A program made the position numbers and the translations under genes. From assembly GCA_032717465.1 (NCBI GenBank), contig CM064732.1:27683330-27747329 (forward strand): a DNA stretch of 64,000 nucleotides. Reading direction: 5' to 3'. Positions 42,799-53,700 of this stretch are shown here, piece after piece. The DNA is from Coenobita brevimanus (lineage: Eukaryota > Arthropoda > Malacostraca > Decapoda > Coenobitidae). The notes under the pieces were generated by a model. It searched no databases. It was not told the DNA's origin and saw nothing but the letters and a program-made list of their open reading frames with translations. Position 1 is the stretch's first letter. Each line of letters starts with the position of its first letter.

Positions 42799-45700
42799 AG
42801 GAAGCCGTAGCACGGGCCGAACAGGGTAGTACTCCCGAGGGGAATGGGAATGCTGGTGATAGGGAGAGCTGGAGCTCCTGTTTCACTAGCTATCTAACCA
42901 TCCCCCTTTGCTGACCTTTTCAGTGTGACAGTAACATGGAGAGTAGACCAGCATACTCTCCCAAACATTTCCTCTAACTATCTATGCACTACACCACATG
43001 CACTTTACATTTCACACAACGTATCCCACTACGTTACACGGGTTGGCGCCAGCAAGGGCATGCGGCCAGAAAACTTTGCCCCCGCTACCTAGTGGCGGAC
43101 TTCTGGGGGGAGGCGTGGCGGGGGTTCCGCCAGCATAGATCGTGGGTCCAGGGTGAGATGGGGCTCGGGCCTGTGCTAGAGGGTACAGGGCATTGCGGTT
43201 CCCAGGCTGCCGCTTCCTCCCAATAGAGAGGGGCCCGAACCTGGGAGTAGCGCCCCAGGAGGCTGCCCTATCAGTGGGTGTATAATGGCGGGATAGTTGC
43301 AGGGCCAAGACGCGCTTGGAGGGTGTCCCTCCAGCTGTCCTGGCAGGGTGCCCCGAGGCCACTACCACAGTCACTGGTAAGCTGGTGGGCTAGGGGTCCC
43401 AGATCCATTGCCTGGACCTGGGACTGTGCAGTGAGTGGGACCTGTGCTGTGTCTGTCCCCCTTTATTAATACTGAAGATGACAAAACAAAATAAGTTTCA
43501 AATCAAGCCTGAGGACAGTAAATCACCCATGGGGATGAGGGTGGGTTCATGGAATGTGGGAAGTTTGAGGGGAAGAGCGGAGGAAGTCGTTGAGGCGTTC
43601 AGTAGGAGGTGGGTGGATGTGGCGTGTTTGCAGGAAGTCCGGTACAGGGGTGGATCAGCCAGAAAGATTGTTGGGAAGGACTGTTGCTATAAGTTGTTTT
43701 GGCAGGGGGGGACAGACGGATATGGAGGTGTTGGTGTGATGATTGCGGAGAAATGGGTGAATATGTTATGAATATTTTGAGAGTAAGCGATAGGATATTG
43801 GTAGTGAAAATTCTGTTGGGAAGAAAGATTGCGATTATATCGGCATATGCTCCACTGGCAGGATTGGATGAATCAGAGAAAGATAAATTTTGGGATGATT
43901 TAATATGTGTAGTGGGTGGTATGGGGGATGATGAGATAGTGATTTTGGGAGGGGACTTAAATGGTCATGTAGGTGAAGCAGCACAAGGTTATGAAGGAGT
44001 GCATGGGGGATGTGCGTATGGTCTAAGGAATTCAGAAGGGGAAAGGATACTCGAGTTTGGGGAGGCAACGGACATGATTGTGTGCAACACATATTTTAGG
44101 AAAAGAGACAGTAGGTTAATTACGTATGAGTCTGGGGGAAATAGCAGTCAGATAGATTATTTTCTGGTTAGGAGGGCTGATAGGAGGTTAGTGAGGGATC
44201 TTAAAGTTATAGGAAGTGAGGAGTGTGTGCAGCAGCACAAACTATTGATTTGCGATATGGTGCTTAAAGAACAAGTGATGAAAAAGAGGACTTATGTACC
44301 TAGGAGGAAAATATGGAAGCTGAAAAACCAAGTAGTAAGGGAGGCCTTCTATAGCGAGTTGAGGAGAGTGGTGGCTGAACAGGGAGCTGTAGACAGAGGC
44401 GTTAATGAACAGTACAGTGCCCTCAAGAACAATTTCTTGAGAGTTACTGATGTAACATGCGGCTGGACAAGAGGACCACCAAGACATAAAGTAACTTGGT
44501 GGTGGGATGAGGGTGTAGAAGCTGCAATTAAGGAGAAAAGAAGGCTTTTCCGGGAATGGAAGAAGGGTGGTAGCAAAGAGGAATATTTGGCTGCAAAGCG
44601 TAGGGCTAGAAGAGAGGTATACAGGGCAAAGTCTGAGTCACAGAGACAATTACTTGATAACCTAAATCATGGGGAAAGGAAAAATATATTTAGGGTGGCA
44701 GGTCAGGTGAAGAGAGATAATCGGGATATCATAGGTGAGCAGTGTGTGAAGAATGATGAAGGAAGGGTAGTGGTGAACAGTGAGGATATTAAAGATGCAT
44801 GGAGAGAGCATTATAACCGGTTGTTGAATGAGGAGTCTGACTGGGACAATGAAGGTTTGGAGCCAGCAGATCCAGTGTCTGGCCCTTGGCCTTTGATTGA
44901 TGCTGCTACTGTGAGTGAGGCAATAGGCAGGATGAGGGTGGGGAAGGCAACAGGTGTGTCTGGGTTGACTGCCGAAATGTTGAAGGCCTCAGGCGATATA
45001 GAGGTGAGTTTAGTCACTGACCTGATAAATAGGATTATTTATGAGTGTGTTGTCCCAGATGATTGGCTGAAGAGTGTAATTGTAAATGTGTATAAAGGGA
45101 AGGGTGATGCCCTGGAAAGAGGAAATTATAGAGGTATAAAGCTTTTAGATCAGATAATGAAGGTAATGGAGAGAGTTTTAGAAGTTATGATTAGAGAAAG
45201 AGTGAATATTGATGAGATGCAGTTTGGGTTTATGCCAGGTAGGGGGACCACTGATGCCATATTCATTGTTCGACAGCTTCAGGAAAAATATATTGGTAGG
45301 AGAAGGGATCTTTATTTTGTTTTTGTTGATTTGGAAAAGGCCTTTGACAGAGTCCCTAGAGAGGTGGTGAAGTGGGCAATGAGAAAGCTTGGCTTGGAGG
45401 AGTGGCTGGTTAGGGTGGTTATGGCCATGTATGTGGGTGCTCACACCCAGGTGAGAGTGAATGGAGATTTGAGTGATGAGTTTTCCGTGAATGTTGGTGT
45501 GCATCAGGGGTCAGTCTTGAGTCCCATGTTGTTTATCATGGTACTTGAAGCCCTTTCACGTGACTTTAGAAACGGACTCCCGTGGGAGTTGTTGTATGCT
45601 GATGATTTGGTGATGATTGCAGAGAATGAAAGGGAGGCGGAGGAAAGGTTTAGAAAGTGGAGAGATGGTATGGGGCAAAAGGGTTTAAGGGTAAATGCAG

Positions 45701-46598
45701 ATAAAACAAAGTGATGATATCTAGGGTTGGTGGCGGTACTGTCAAAGACGAGGGAGAGTGGCCATGTGCAGTTTGCCACAAGGGCGTGGGAAGTAATTCC
45801 ATCTTGTGTGGTGTGTGTGATAAATGGGTGCATAAGAGATGTAGTGGTATCAGAGGTAGACTGCGAGATAATGCTGATTTTATGTGTGCGGCGTGCCGGG
45901 GTGAGCAGGTGGAGATTGTCAGACGTGAAAGGATTGAACTTGCTGGTGAATCTCTTGAGTGTGTGGAAGAGTTTTGTTATTTGGGAGACATGTTGTGTGC
46001 TGGAGGTGGGGCTGGAGCTAGCTCTGTGGCTAGGGTGAGAAGTGGTTGGAAGAAGTCCAGGGAGCTCTTGCCTCTCCTGACATTGAGAGGGCTCTCCCTA
46101 CGTGCTAAGGGGTCTTTGTATGCAGCATGTGTTAGAAGTGTAATGCTGTATAGCAGCGAGACCTGGGCAGTGAAGGAGGAAGATATTCGCTGGCTCAGAC
46201 GTACAGAAATGACAATGATTAAGTGGATGTGCAGTGCGTCCCTGCGTCCAAGGCCTGGAGGGGCTGGGTTTACAATGGAAGAGTTGAGAGGTAGGATGGG
46301 ACTGGAGTGTATTGGTGTTGTGATGAGGAGAGGTAGATTGAGGTGGTTTGGACATGTGGAGAGGATGGGGGATGATAATTGGGTGAGGAAGGTGAGAAGT
46401 GTTAATATTGGGGGTGGGGTTATGAGGGGTAGACCGAGAAAGACATGGGACGAGGTCATTAAGTGTGACCTTAGGGTTAAGGGACTGAACAGGGAGGCTG
46501 CAATGGATCGTGCAGCGTGGAGAGCCGCCATTAGGTGACCAAGGCCGACACATGCAAGCATGGTGGAGCCTTTAAAGACGAAAACGATGACGAAAACG
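42799..46598 (+). mobile_element. Chimeric insertion: BS 5' UTR joined to RTE-like LINE (L-X)
   Basis: A 3800-bp block inside BS-C flanked by AAACAAGG at 42791-42798 and 46599-46606. Its first ~220 bases (42806 to about 43020) are a second copy of the BS 5' untranslated region. From about 43025 the sequence becomes a GC-rich leader of another LINE whose coding region is 43478-46538 and whose 3' end is a GATGACGAAAAC-type tail. One target duplication around both parts suggests they were inserted together. Alternatives are an established chimeric family or a shared 5' promoter module. Confidence 0.75.
43478..46538 (+). pseudogene. L-X LINE endonuclease/RT with PHD-like finger, two frameshifts
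   Basis: APE endonuclease motifs: RVGSWNVGSL, VACLQEVRYRG (catalytic E), VILGGDLNGHVGE, SSQIDYFLVRR and QQHKLLICD. A linker with WWWDEGVEAAIKEKR follows. RT motifs: VGKATGVSGLTAEMLKASGD, NVYKGKGDALERGNYRGIKL, MQFGFMPGRGTTDAIFIVRQ, VFVDLEKAFDRVPREVV, VGVHQGSVLSPMLF and catalytic YADD (about 45592-45605). After the RT fingers/palm, a zinc finger reads CAVC..CGVC..WVHKRCSG..CAAC (about 45775-45895), then SETWAV, RWFGHVERM and GRPRKTWDEV. Two single-base frameshifts (about 43757 and 45711, the second within the KTKVMIS block) are the only breaks. The start at 43478 is the first ATG before the endonuclease. Confidence 0.85.
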
Positions 46599-46834
46599 AA
46601 ACAAGGGATGAGGCTATGGCACACTTAATGTCTGACATGGGTCATATCTCTGATCGGGGTAAAAACAATCTTGTTATTTTTAATGCATCAGAAACTCAGT
46701 TCTTACATCCATCATCCTGATAAAATCCTCAGCAGGAATACCCTCTAATTTTTAACAATATCCGAGTCAATCCTCCATCATCTTGAAACATACTTGGGGT
46801 GTCATTCTTTTGGGATTTATCTTGGTAAGATCAT
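46599..46834 (+). mobile_element. BS-C, part 3
   Basis: Continues BS-C from the second AAACAAGG copy: MRLWHT / AHLMSDMGHISDRGKNNLV and NASETQFLHPSS, up to SFGIYLGKII, where RTE-B interrupts it. Confidence 0.85.
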
Positions 46835-47370
46835 ACAACAAGGCAGAAAGGTTGCTGGTTCCTTGAAAGCAGTGATAAGAAACACAGAAGTGGGCATGGA
46901 AGTGAAAGAGTTACTATATGACAATATTGTGATACCAATACTAACGTATGGATGTGATGCTTGGACGTTGTTGGAGGGACAGAAGTCAAGAGTGAGAGCA
47001 GTGGAAATGAGTTATTTGAGAGGAGCCTGTGGAGTCACATGGAGAGACAGACTGACAAATCAGGATGTGAAGGAGCGTTATGGTGTGGATGTGGATGTGA
47101 TAGGCAGCGTTAGGAGAAACACACTGAGGCGATTTGGCCATGTGGAGAGGATGGAGTGAGAGACTGACAAGGAGAGTGTATGTGAATGAAGTGGAAAGGG
47201 AGAGAGGGAGGGGGAGGCCAAGGATGAGATGGAGGAGTGGAGAGGTATATGAGAGAGGGGAGTGTGAATTAGGAGCAGGGCAGTGAAATGGCAGGGGACA
47301 GGGCGATGTGGAGGCGATTTGTTTGTGGCTCCCCCGTATGGGATTGAGGAGTCTGGCAATAGATAGATAG
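46835..47370 (+). mobile_element. RTE-like LINE RTE-B nested in BS-C
   Basis: A 536-bp, 5'-truncated copy of the RTE-D subfamily: QQGRKVAGSLKAVIRNTEV, ILTYGCDAWTLLEGQKSR, SYLRGACGVTWRDRLTNQDV and RFGHVERME, then a TGA and the family 3' tail ending in ATAGATAGATAG. BS similarity resumes at 47371. Comparison with BS-B indicates about 20 bases of target are missing and no duplication is evident. Confidence 0.85.
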
Positions 47371-47998
47371 AAATTCGCTTGCAATAGAGTAGATGTACTA
47401 AGCCTTCTTTATCCATGCACAGTTATTATCTTCATACACGGGTTCTATTTGCCCCTGTGCACAGTGGAACTTTCATGAGTGAGGAGGCTCCCCACATACA
47501 GCTATTCTCAACAAGATGGAGTCAAAGACTTTTCGTCTCTTTGGCTCTCCTCCTCCTCCTACTGACTCCCTTTAACCTCTGTCTCTTCGCAGCACTGTTG
47601 CACCTTTGTCTCTTTTCCATCGCTACTGTAATTGTCGTTGCTCCTCTGAACTGTCTGATTGCATCCCTCTTCAACTCCGGCTGGTGCGTAACATCCATCT
47701 AGCAACAAACTGTCATCCCTTCTCTGTCCAACTCTAATACAAGAGTCAACCGTTACTCCCAATCCTTCATGTATGCAACAGGTCAGCTCTGGAACTGTCT
47801 TCTTTTGTCTGTATTACCTACTGCCTATGATCTCCAGTGTTTCAAACGCAGTGTGTCCATGAATCTCGAACTGAATGGATCTTGAATTTGGCTCTCTGTT
47901 ATCTTGTTTCTGTTTTTTTCTTGGAAGGAACAATTTGCGGGCTCCTGGCCTTTGGTTCCTTTTTCCTTGCATTAAAGACAAAAAAAGAAAAAGAAAAA
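47371..47998 (+). mobile_element. BS-C, part 4 (3' end)
   Basis: The C-terminal coding end in mixed frames (KTFRLFGSPPPPTDSL-like, QPLSLRSTVAPLSLF-like, YATGQLWNCLL-like, FKRSVSMNLELNGS-like) is followed by GGAAGGAACAATTTGC, GGTTCC and an A-rich tail ending at about 47998. Removing the three insertions leaves a BS-C of about 3.3 kb. Confidence 0.85.
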
Positions 47999-48182
47999 TC
48001 CCCTTCTCTTTTCCCTGAAGAACTTATTTTCCTTCTTTTTCGTTTCTATTTATTTCCTTCACTTGTAATAAATTTCCTTTCTCTCATTATCGCACCATTT
48101 TGTGGATAGCGTGTTTTTTTTTTTTTTTTCATCATTTTCCCCCCTCTACTGCCTCTTGCATCGTACAATTCAGAACACCGGC

Positions 48183-48219
<37 letters not shown>

Positions 48220-48894
48220 TTGTGTCCAGTATGCCTTCATTTTATTGTTACTTCGTTTTTTTTTTTTTTTTTAATTCTCGTTCCTTCCTGTCTTTTTCTA
48301 TGCATCCCTCCATTCATTTTTCTGCTTTCCTAATTCTCCTTGTTTTATTAAATTAACTTCCTCCTCTCATTTCCCTGGCCCCCCCCCCCTTTTTTTCCCT
48401 TTCCTTTCTTCCTTTCGTTTTGCTGTTTCGTTTACCCAGTTACTTCTCTTTTCTTCTTTCTCATTTTTCCCCTCTCATTTCTTTCATCTCTTGCTTTCCC
48501 GTTTTCCTTTTTTTTTTTTTTTTTCTAATAGCCTCTCTTTTCTCTCTTTCATCTGTCTCACAGTATCCTTTCATCTATTTTTTTTTTTTTTTCTCATCTG
48601 GTCTCTCGTTGCGTCTAACTCTTTCTCGCCCAACTTATCATTTGTTTCTGCTTTTAACTTTCCTTTCCCCCTCCTCTATCTTTCATTTCCCCAAGCTCTC
48701 TTTACCTTCTTCAGCCTTTACTCTCCTTTCTCGTTTGTTTTTCCTTTTCCTTTCTTTGGCTTTTCTCCCCTATCCATTTAATTTCCCCTTTATCGTTCCT
48801 TCTTCTTTTCTCTTCCTTCTTCCTTGATCTCTTTTCTTTCCTCTTCCCATTTTTCTGTTACCGATTTTTGTCCTTTCTCATTACATTCCTACTG

Positions 48895-48942
<48 letters not shown>

Positions 48943-49091
48943 ATAAATATTTTCTTGCCTGCCTCCCTAACTAGTTTTAATGCTGTCTCTCTTTTCACTC
49001 TCTTTCGTTCACTTGTTAATTTTCCTCACTTTTCCTTTTCCTTCCTTATTTCCTTAGTTTTTACTGTTCGTCCCTGATTCGTTCCTTCCTC

Positions 49092-49137
<46 letters not shown>

Positions 49138-49140
49138 TCC
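47999..49140 (-). repeat. Pyrimidine-rich tract with (TC)n arrays
   Basis: The plus strand is C/T-rich for over 1.1 kb with T runs and pure TC arrays at about 48187-48216, 48900-48940 and 49096-49132. Frames through it are compositional. Confidence 0.85.
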
Positions 49141-49835
49141 TAATTTCACGACAGCTCGTACAAGGCTTTTCTGACATGGAATCTTTTGAGGGCCTGATTG
49201 TCCGACTGACTGATTGATCAACATTTTCTGGATGAGTGACTGTTTCACTTCCCAGGTAACTGACAAAATGACTGACTGGTTAATTAAGAAAAAATCGGAC
49301 AGACTTTTCATCTGACTGCCGTGGTTAGAGAAATAACTATATTGTGTTTTTTTTTGCCTGTAGGAACTGGGTCACTCGTGCAACTTGAATACGAAATCGT
49401 GGTTACATGAAATTCAGTGAGCTTTGGGTAGCAATGATCCTCCTTGGTTATAGGCAAGTCAACCCCCCCCCACCGGTGTAGCTAACTGTGGCCATTAGTT
49501 GAGATAAATAGGTTTAGGGATCTTGACTAGGATAGAACAAATACATACTATCAGCTTTTTGACTAGCCAGCTAATTGACTGACAACTCCCTGATGCTTTC
49601 TGTGTCAGAGTAGGGGCAACAGGAGCAGCAGGTTGCCAGTATCATCCAAGCGCCGGCCCGAGTGTCACTACTAAATTTTGAGCCAAGTTTTCATGAAACG
49701 AATACAGTCAGAGATGCTGATAAACCTCAGGGCACAGGTCAAATTGAGGTTGCGGTAAGGCGACAGGCATTACGAGTGAAAATACATGCATACTTACACA
49801 CACACATACGCACAAACATACACACAAACATATGC
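49141..49835. other. No recognisable feature
   Basis: I see no coding or repeat signal except GACTGA/CTGACTG words near 49195-49290. Confidence 0.5.
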
Positions 49836-49944
49836 TGTATCTATCTATCTATCTATCTATCTATCTGTCTGTCTATCTATCTATCTACCTATCTATCTAT
49901 ATGTATATCTATCTATCTATCTATCTATCTAGCTATATATATAT
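49836..49944. repeat. (CTAT)n / (AT)n microsatellite, left half of LTR-element target
   Basis: Tetranucleotide CTAT array with a few variants passing into TATATATAT directly at the LTR boundary. The counterpart is at 56219-56310. Confidence 0.9.
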
Positions 49945-50728
49945 TGTTACGGAACAGAGAAAGATAATGTACACTTTAAGTGAGAATACGAAGAGTCACT
50001 ACTGTCCCGTAAAGTTCCAGGTTCAAAACAAAAGAGTTAGGTAAAATTACAAGTTAAAGTTTAATGCTTGAATTAACAACAAAACATTCAGGACTCATAA
50101 GGACAATGCAATGGCAAATAAACAGGTTAAATATATGGTTAACTGCAATAGCCTCTATTAACACGAAATTAGCATGAGTAAATTTATCTAAGTCAGCCCT
50201 GATAAAATGAGATACCAGATAATACTCAGTGAATGTCAGATAAATAATTACAGATACAAACTATTATCAAAAATGACTGACATAAAGAACCCTACATGAA
50301 TTACAAAAACTTCACTAGGCCTACAAATTAAACTTATGCTATACAGTACAAGAAAAAATGCAACAACAGTTATACTCAAATTACACACAGCTGCTAGATG
50401 GTTGGAGACTTCTTGAGCACTCACAATAATATCTGTACAGGGGAGGACAGAGATGTGAACAAAATGAGGAGCAGATCTAAGTGGCAATGATGCAGAGACT
50501 GAGCTCATTATATAGGGGCCAGCAGAGCTTGATACAACTTGTAATAAGGACGCGCAAATGAAGCGATGGGGACAAACGGTCGACAATCCCGCACTGAATA
50601 ACAGAAAGGACGACTTTACTATAACGGTAGAAGGGGGGGACTGAGGCAGAACACGCTCGTGATCAAACATGCAGCATACTGTGCGTTAAAATTACACAAA
50701 GGATGATGAAATCATAGGCTATGTAACA
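49945..50728 (-). repeat. 3' LTR of the Gypsy-type element
   Basis: A 784-bp copy matching 55431-56218. It lacks 4 bases relative to the other LTR near 50613 (GACTTTACT against GACTTACTCTACT). A TATATAAT box on minus lies at 50507-50514. Confidence 0.95.
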
Positions 50729-50741
50729 CCTCCCCACAAAG
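50729..50741 (-). other. Polypurine tract
   Basis: CTTTGTGGGGAGG on minus directly precedes the 3' LTR, the expected place and composition for plus-strand DNA priming. Confidence 0.75.
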
Positions 50742-50789
50742 AAAAAGAAATTTACAAAGGAAATTTCTTATTACTCTAAAACAATCTGT

Positions 50790-53700
50790 CTAAAGTCTAG
50801 ATAAGCAATCTGCAATAACATTTTCTTTCCCCTTGACATGTTGTATGTCTAATGAATACTCCTGAAGAAGTAGACTCCATCTTGTCAATCTCTGATTTTT
50901 GTCTTTAAACTTACTAAGGAATTTCAGTGGGTTATGATCGGTATAAATGACTATGGGGTCAAAACCAGAACACAAATAAAATGAAAAATGCTGTAAACCC
51001 AAAATCAAGGCCAAAAGCTCTTTCTCAATAGTTGAGTAGTTCTTTTGAGGTGGAGTGAACTTCTTACTGTAATAAGATACAGGATGTTCAATACCCTGAT
51101 CATCCTCTTGCAGCAAAACAGCCCCAGCTCCTATATCACTTGCATCAACAGCCATCTTAAAAGGCTTAGCAAAATTTGGAGTAGCGAGCACTGGCTGACT
51201 TAATAGAATAGCTTTAAGTTTGTTGAAAGAGGATTCACAGTTATCGGTCCAGACAAATTCAACTCCCTTTTTCAGTAGGTCTGTAAGTGGTGATACAAGA
51301 ATAGAAAAGTTAAGAACAAATCTCCTGTAATAACCTACCATTCCCAAAAATCTTTGTAGCTCTTTCCTACTTTTAGGTCTGGGAAGATCACTTATAACCT
51401 GAACCTTAGCTCCTGGTGGTGCAACATGTCCATCACCAATTACATACCCCAGGTACTGAACTTTAGCTTGACCAAACTCACACTTTGATAAATTAGCTAC
51501 AAGATTAGCATGAACTAAACAGTCAAGAAATTTACTGACATGGCATAGGTGATCTTTCCAGTTGTCACTGAAGATTAATACATCATCAATATAAACAACA
51601 CACCCTGCCAAACCCTCTGTTACAACATTCATGAGCTTATGAAATGTGGCTGGTGCATTCTTCATACCATACGGCATTACAGAACATGCAAAAGCCTTTC
51701 CTAGTGTTACAAAACATGAGATCTCCCTAGCACGTTCAGTCATAGGTACTTGCCAGTATCCCTTTAACAAATCAAACTTACTTATGGACCTAGCCTTTCC
51801 GATCTTGTCTATGCAATCTTCCACACGAGGGAGAGGGTAAGTGTCTGTTTTGGTTATCTGATTAACACGTCTGTAGTCGATGCAAAGCCGCTGTGACCCA
51901 CCTGGCTTAGGGACCAGAGTGACAGGAGAACTCCACTCGCTCTGACAGGGCTCAATCATCTTGTGGTCCAACAGGTAGCCAAGCTCCTTCTGGATGAGAG
52001 GAACTTTCACTGGGTTCACACGGTAAGGAGGCAATTTAATTGGCTTTGCGTCTCCAACATCGACATCATGCATCAACACAGTGGTTCTTCCTGGAGTGGC
52101 ACGGAACACTTGCGGGTACTCCTGCAGTAATGCCGAAAACTCCTGCCTTTCCTTGGGTGGTAGATGAGAAAGCTTAGTCTGGAGATCATTCATGATATCA
52201 GGATTCTTCCCCAAACTATCACTCAGGCTCATACTGCATGGGAGAGCTTCACTTGCAGACTCGGGTGGAACAGCTACAGTGCAGACTGGATTATTTTCGT
52301 CCCGCCTGTGATATAACTTTAGCATGTTGATGTGACATAGTTGCTTGCTCTTTCTACGATCTGGTGTGGCGATGACATAGCTGACATCACTGAGTTTCTT
52401 CTCCACGAAATAAGGGCCACTAAACTTGGCTTGAAGAGGTTGCCCATGAACTGGTAGCAGAATCAAAACCTGATCTCCTGGCTGAAAGTGGCGTAACCTG
52501 GACTTCTTGTCATACCAAGTCTTCATCTTCTCCTGAGCAGCTCCTAAATTCTCTCTCGCCAGCTGTAAAGCAGTGGACAGCCGTTCTTTGAACTTCATCA
52601 CATACTCCAGCAGGTTGACGTCATCTTCCTCCGACAGCCAGCATTCCTTGAGTAACTTAAGGGGTCCTCTTACTTCATGGCCAAACAGTAGTTCAAAAGG
52701 TGAGAAGCCCAGTGATTCATTTGGAGATTCTCTTGCGGCAAACACAACGAATGGAAGACCTTTATCCCAGTCTTTCTGATGTTCCAAACAGTATTTCTTG
52801 AGCATCGATTTGAGTGTTTGATGATATCTCTCCAACGCTCCTTGGGTCTGGGGATGGTAAGCTGAAGACGTGATCTGAGTGATGCCCAACTCTTTCAGAG
52901 ACTGCTTGAAAACATTTGACATGAAATTACTTCCTCGGTCTGACTGTACCTCCTTAGGCAGACCAAACTTTGTGAAGAACCCCAGCATTTCCTTAACCAC
53001 GTTCTTTGCTGAGATATTTCTAAGTGGAATGGCTTCAGGATAACGAGTAGCCATGTCAATCATGGTCAACACATAAGAAAATCCTGAAGAAGTCTTAGGA
53101 AGAGGGCCCACAATATCCACCAACACACGGGTGAAAGGCGCCTCAAAAGGAGGAATGGGAACTAGAGGTGCAACCTTTTCGGTCTGATTACACTTCCCCA
53201 CAACTTGACAGGTGTGACAAGACTTACAATACCAGGAAACATCCCTGAAGATACCTGGCCAGTAGAAGTGTTTCAAAATGCGTGCCACAGTCTTCCTCAC
53301 TCCAAGGTGTCCTGCCAAACTGGAATCATGAGCCACTCTAATGATATCCTGCCTACAAACACGAGGGATGACAACTTGATGTACAACCTCCCATTCACAG
53401 TCGGCTGATGCTGTTGGGGGTCTCCACTTCCTCATAAGTACTCCTGACTTTACATAATAACAAGTAGAAGCACCGGCTGACTCTTCCTCACTGTAAGCAG
53501 AGTTAGCTAGACCTTTCAACTCAGGGTCAGCAACCTGCAACTCAACCAACTCTTGACGAGACAAATTATCAACACTACGGGGTACTGCCTCATCTGGTGA
53601 CTGGTCCAAATTAGCAAGAAAAGTGTCAGCTAGGATAACATCATCATCATCATTATCCTCTAAATCACCAGTAACTTTAGACTTAGCCCTAGTGACAGCA

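Noticed and set aside
49832..50044. CRISPR-like appearance of regular tetranucleotide units
   Set aside because: These are CTAT microsatellites without spacers, in eukaryote-type sequence.
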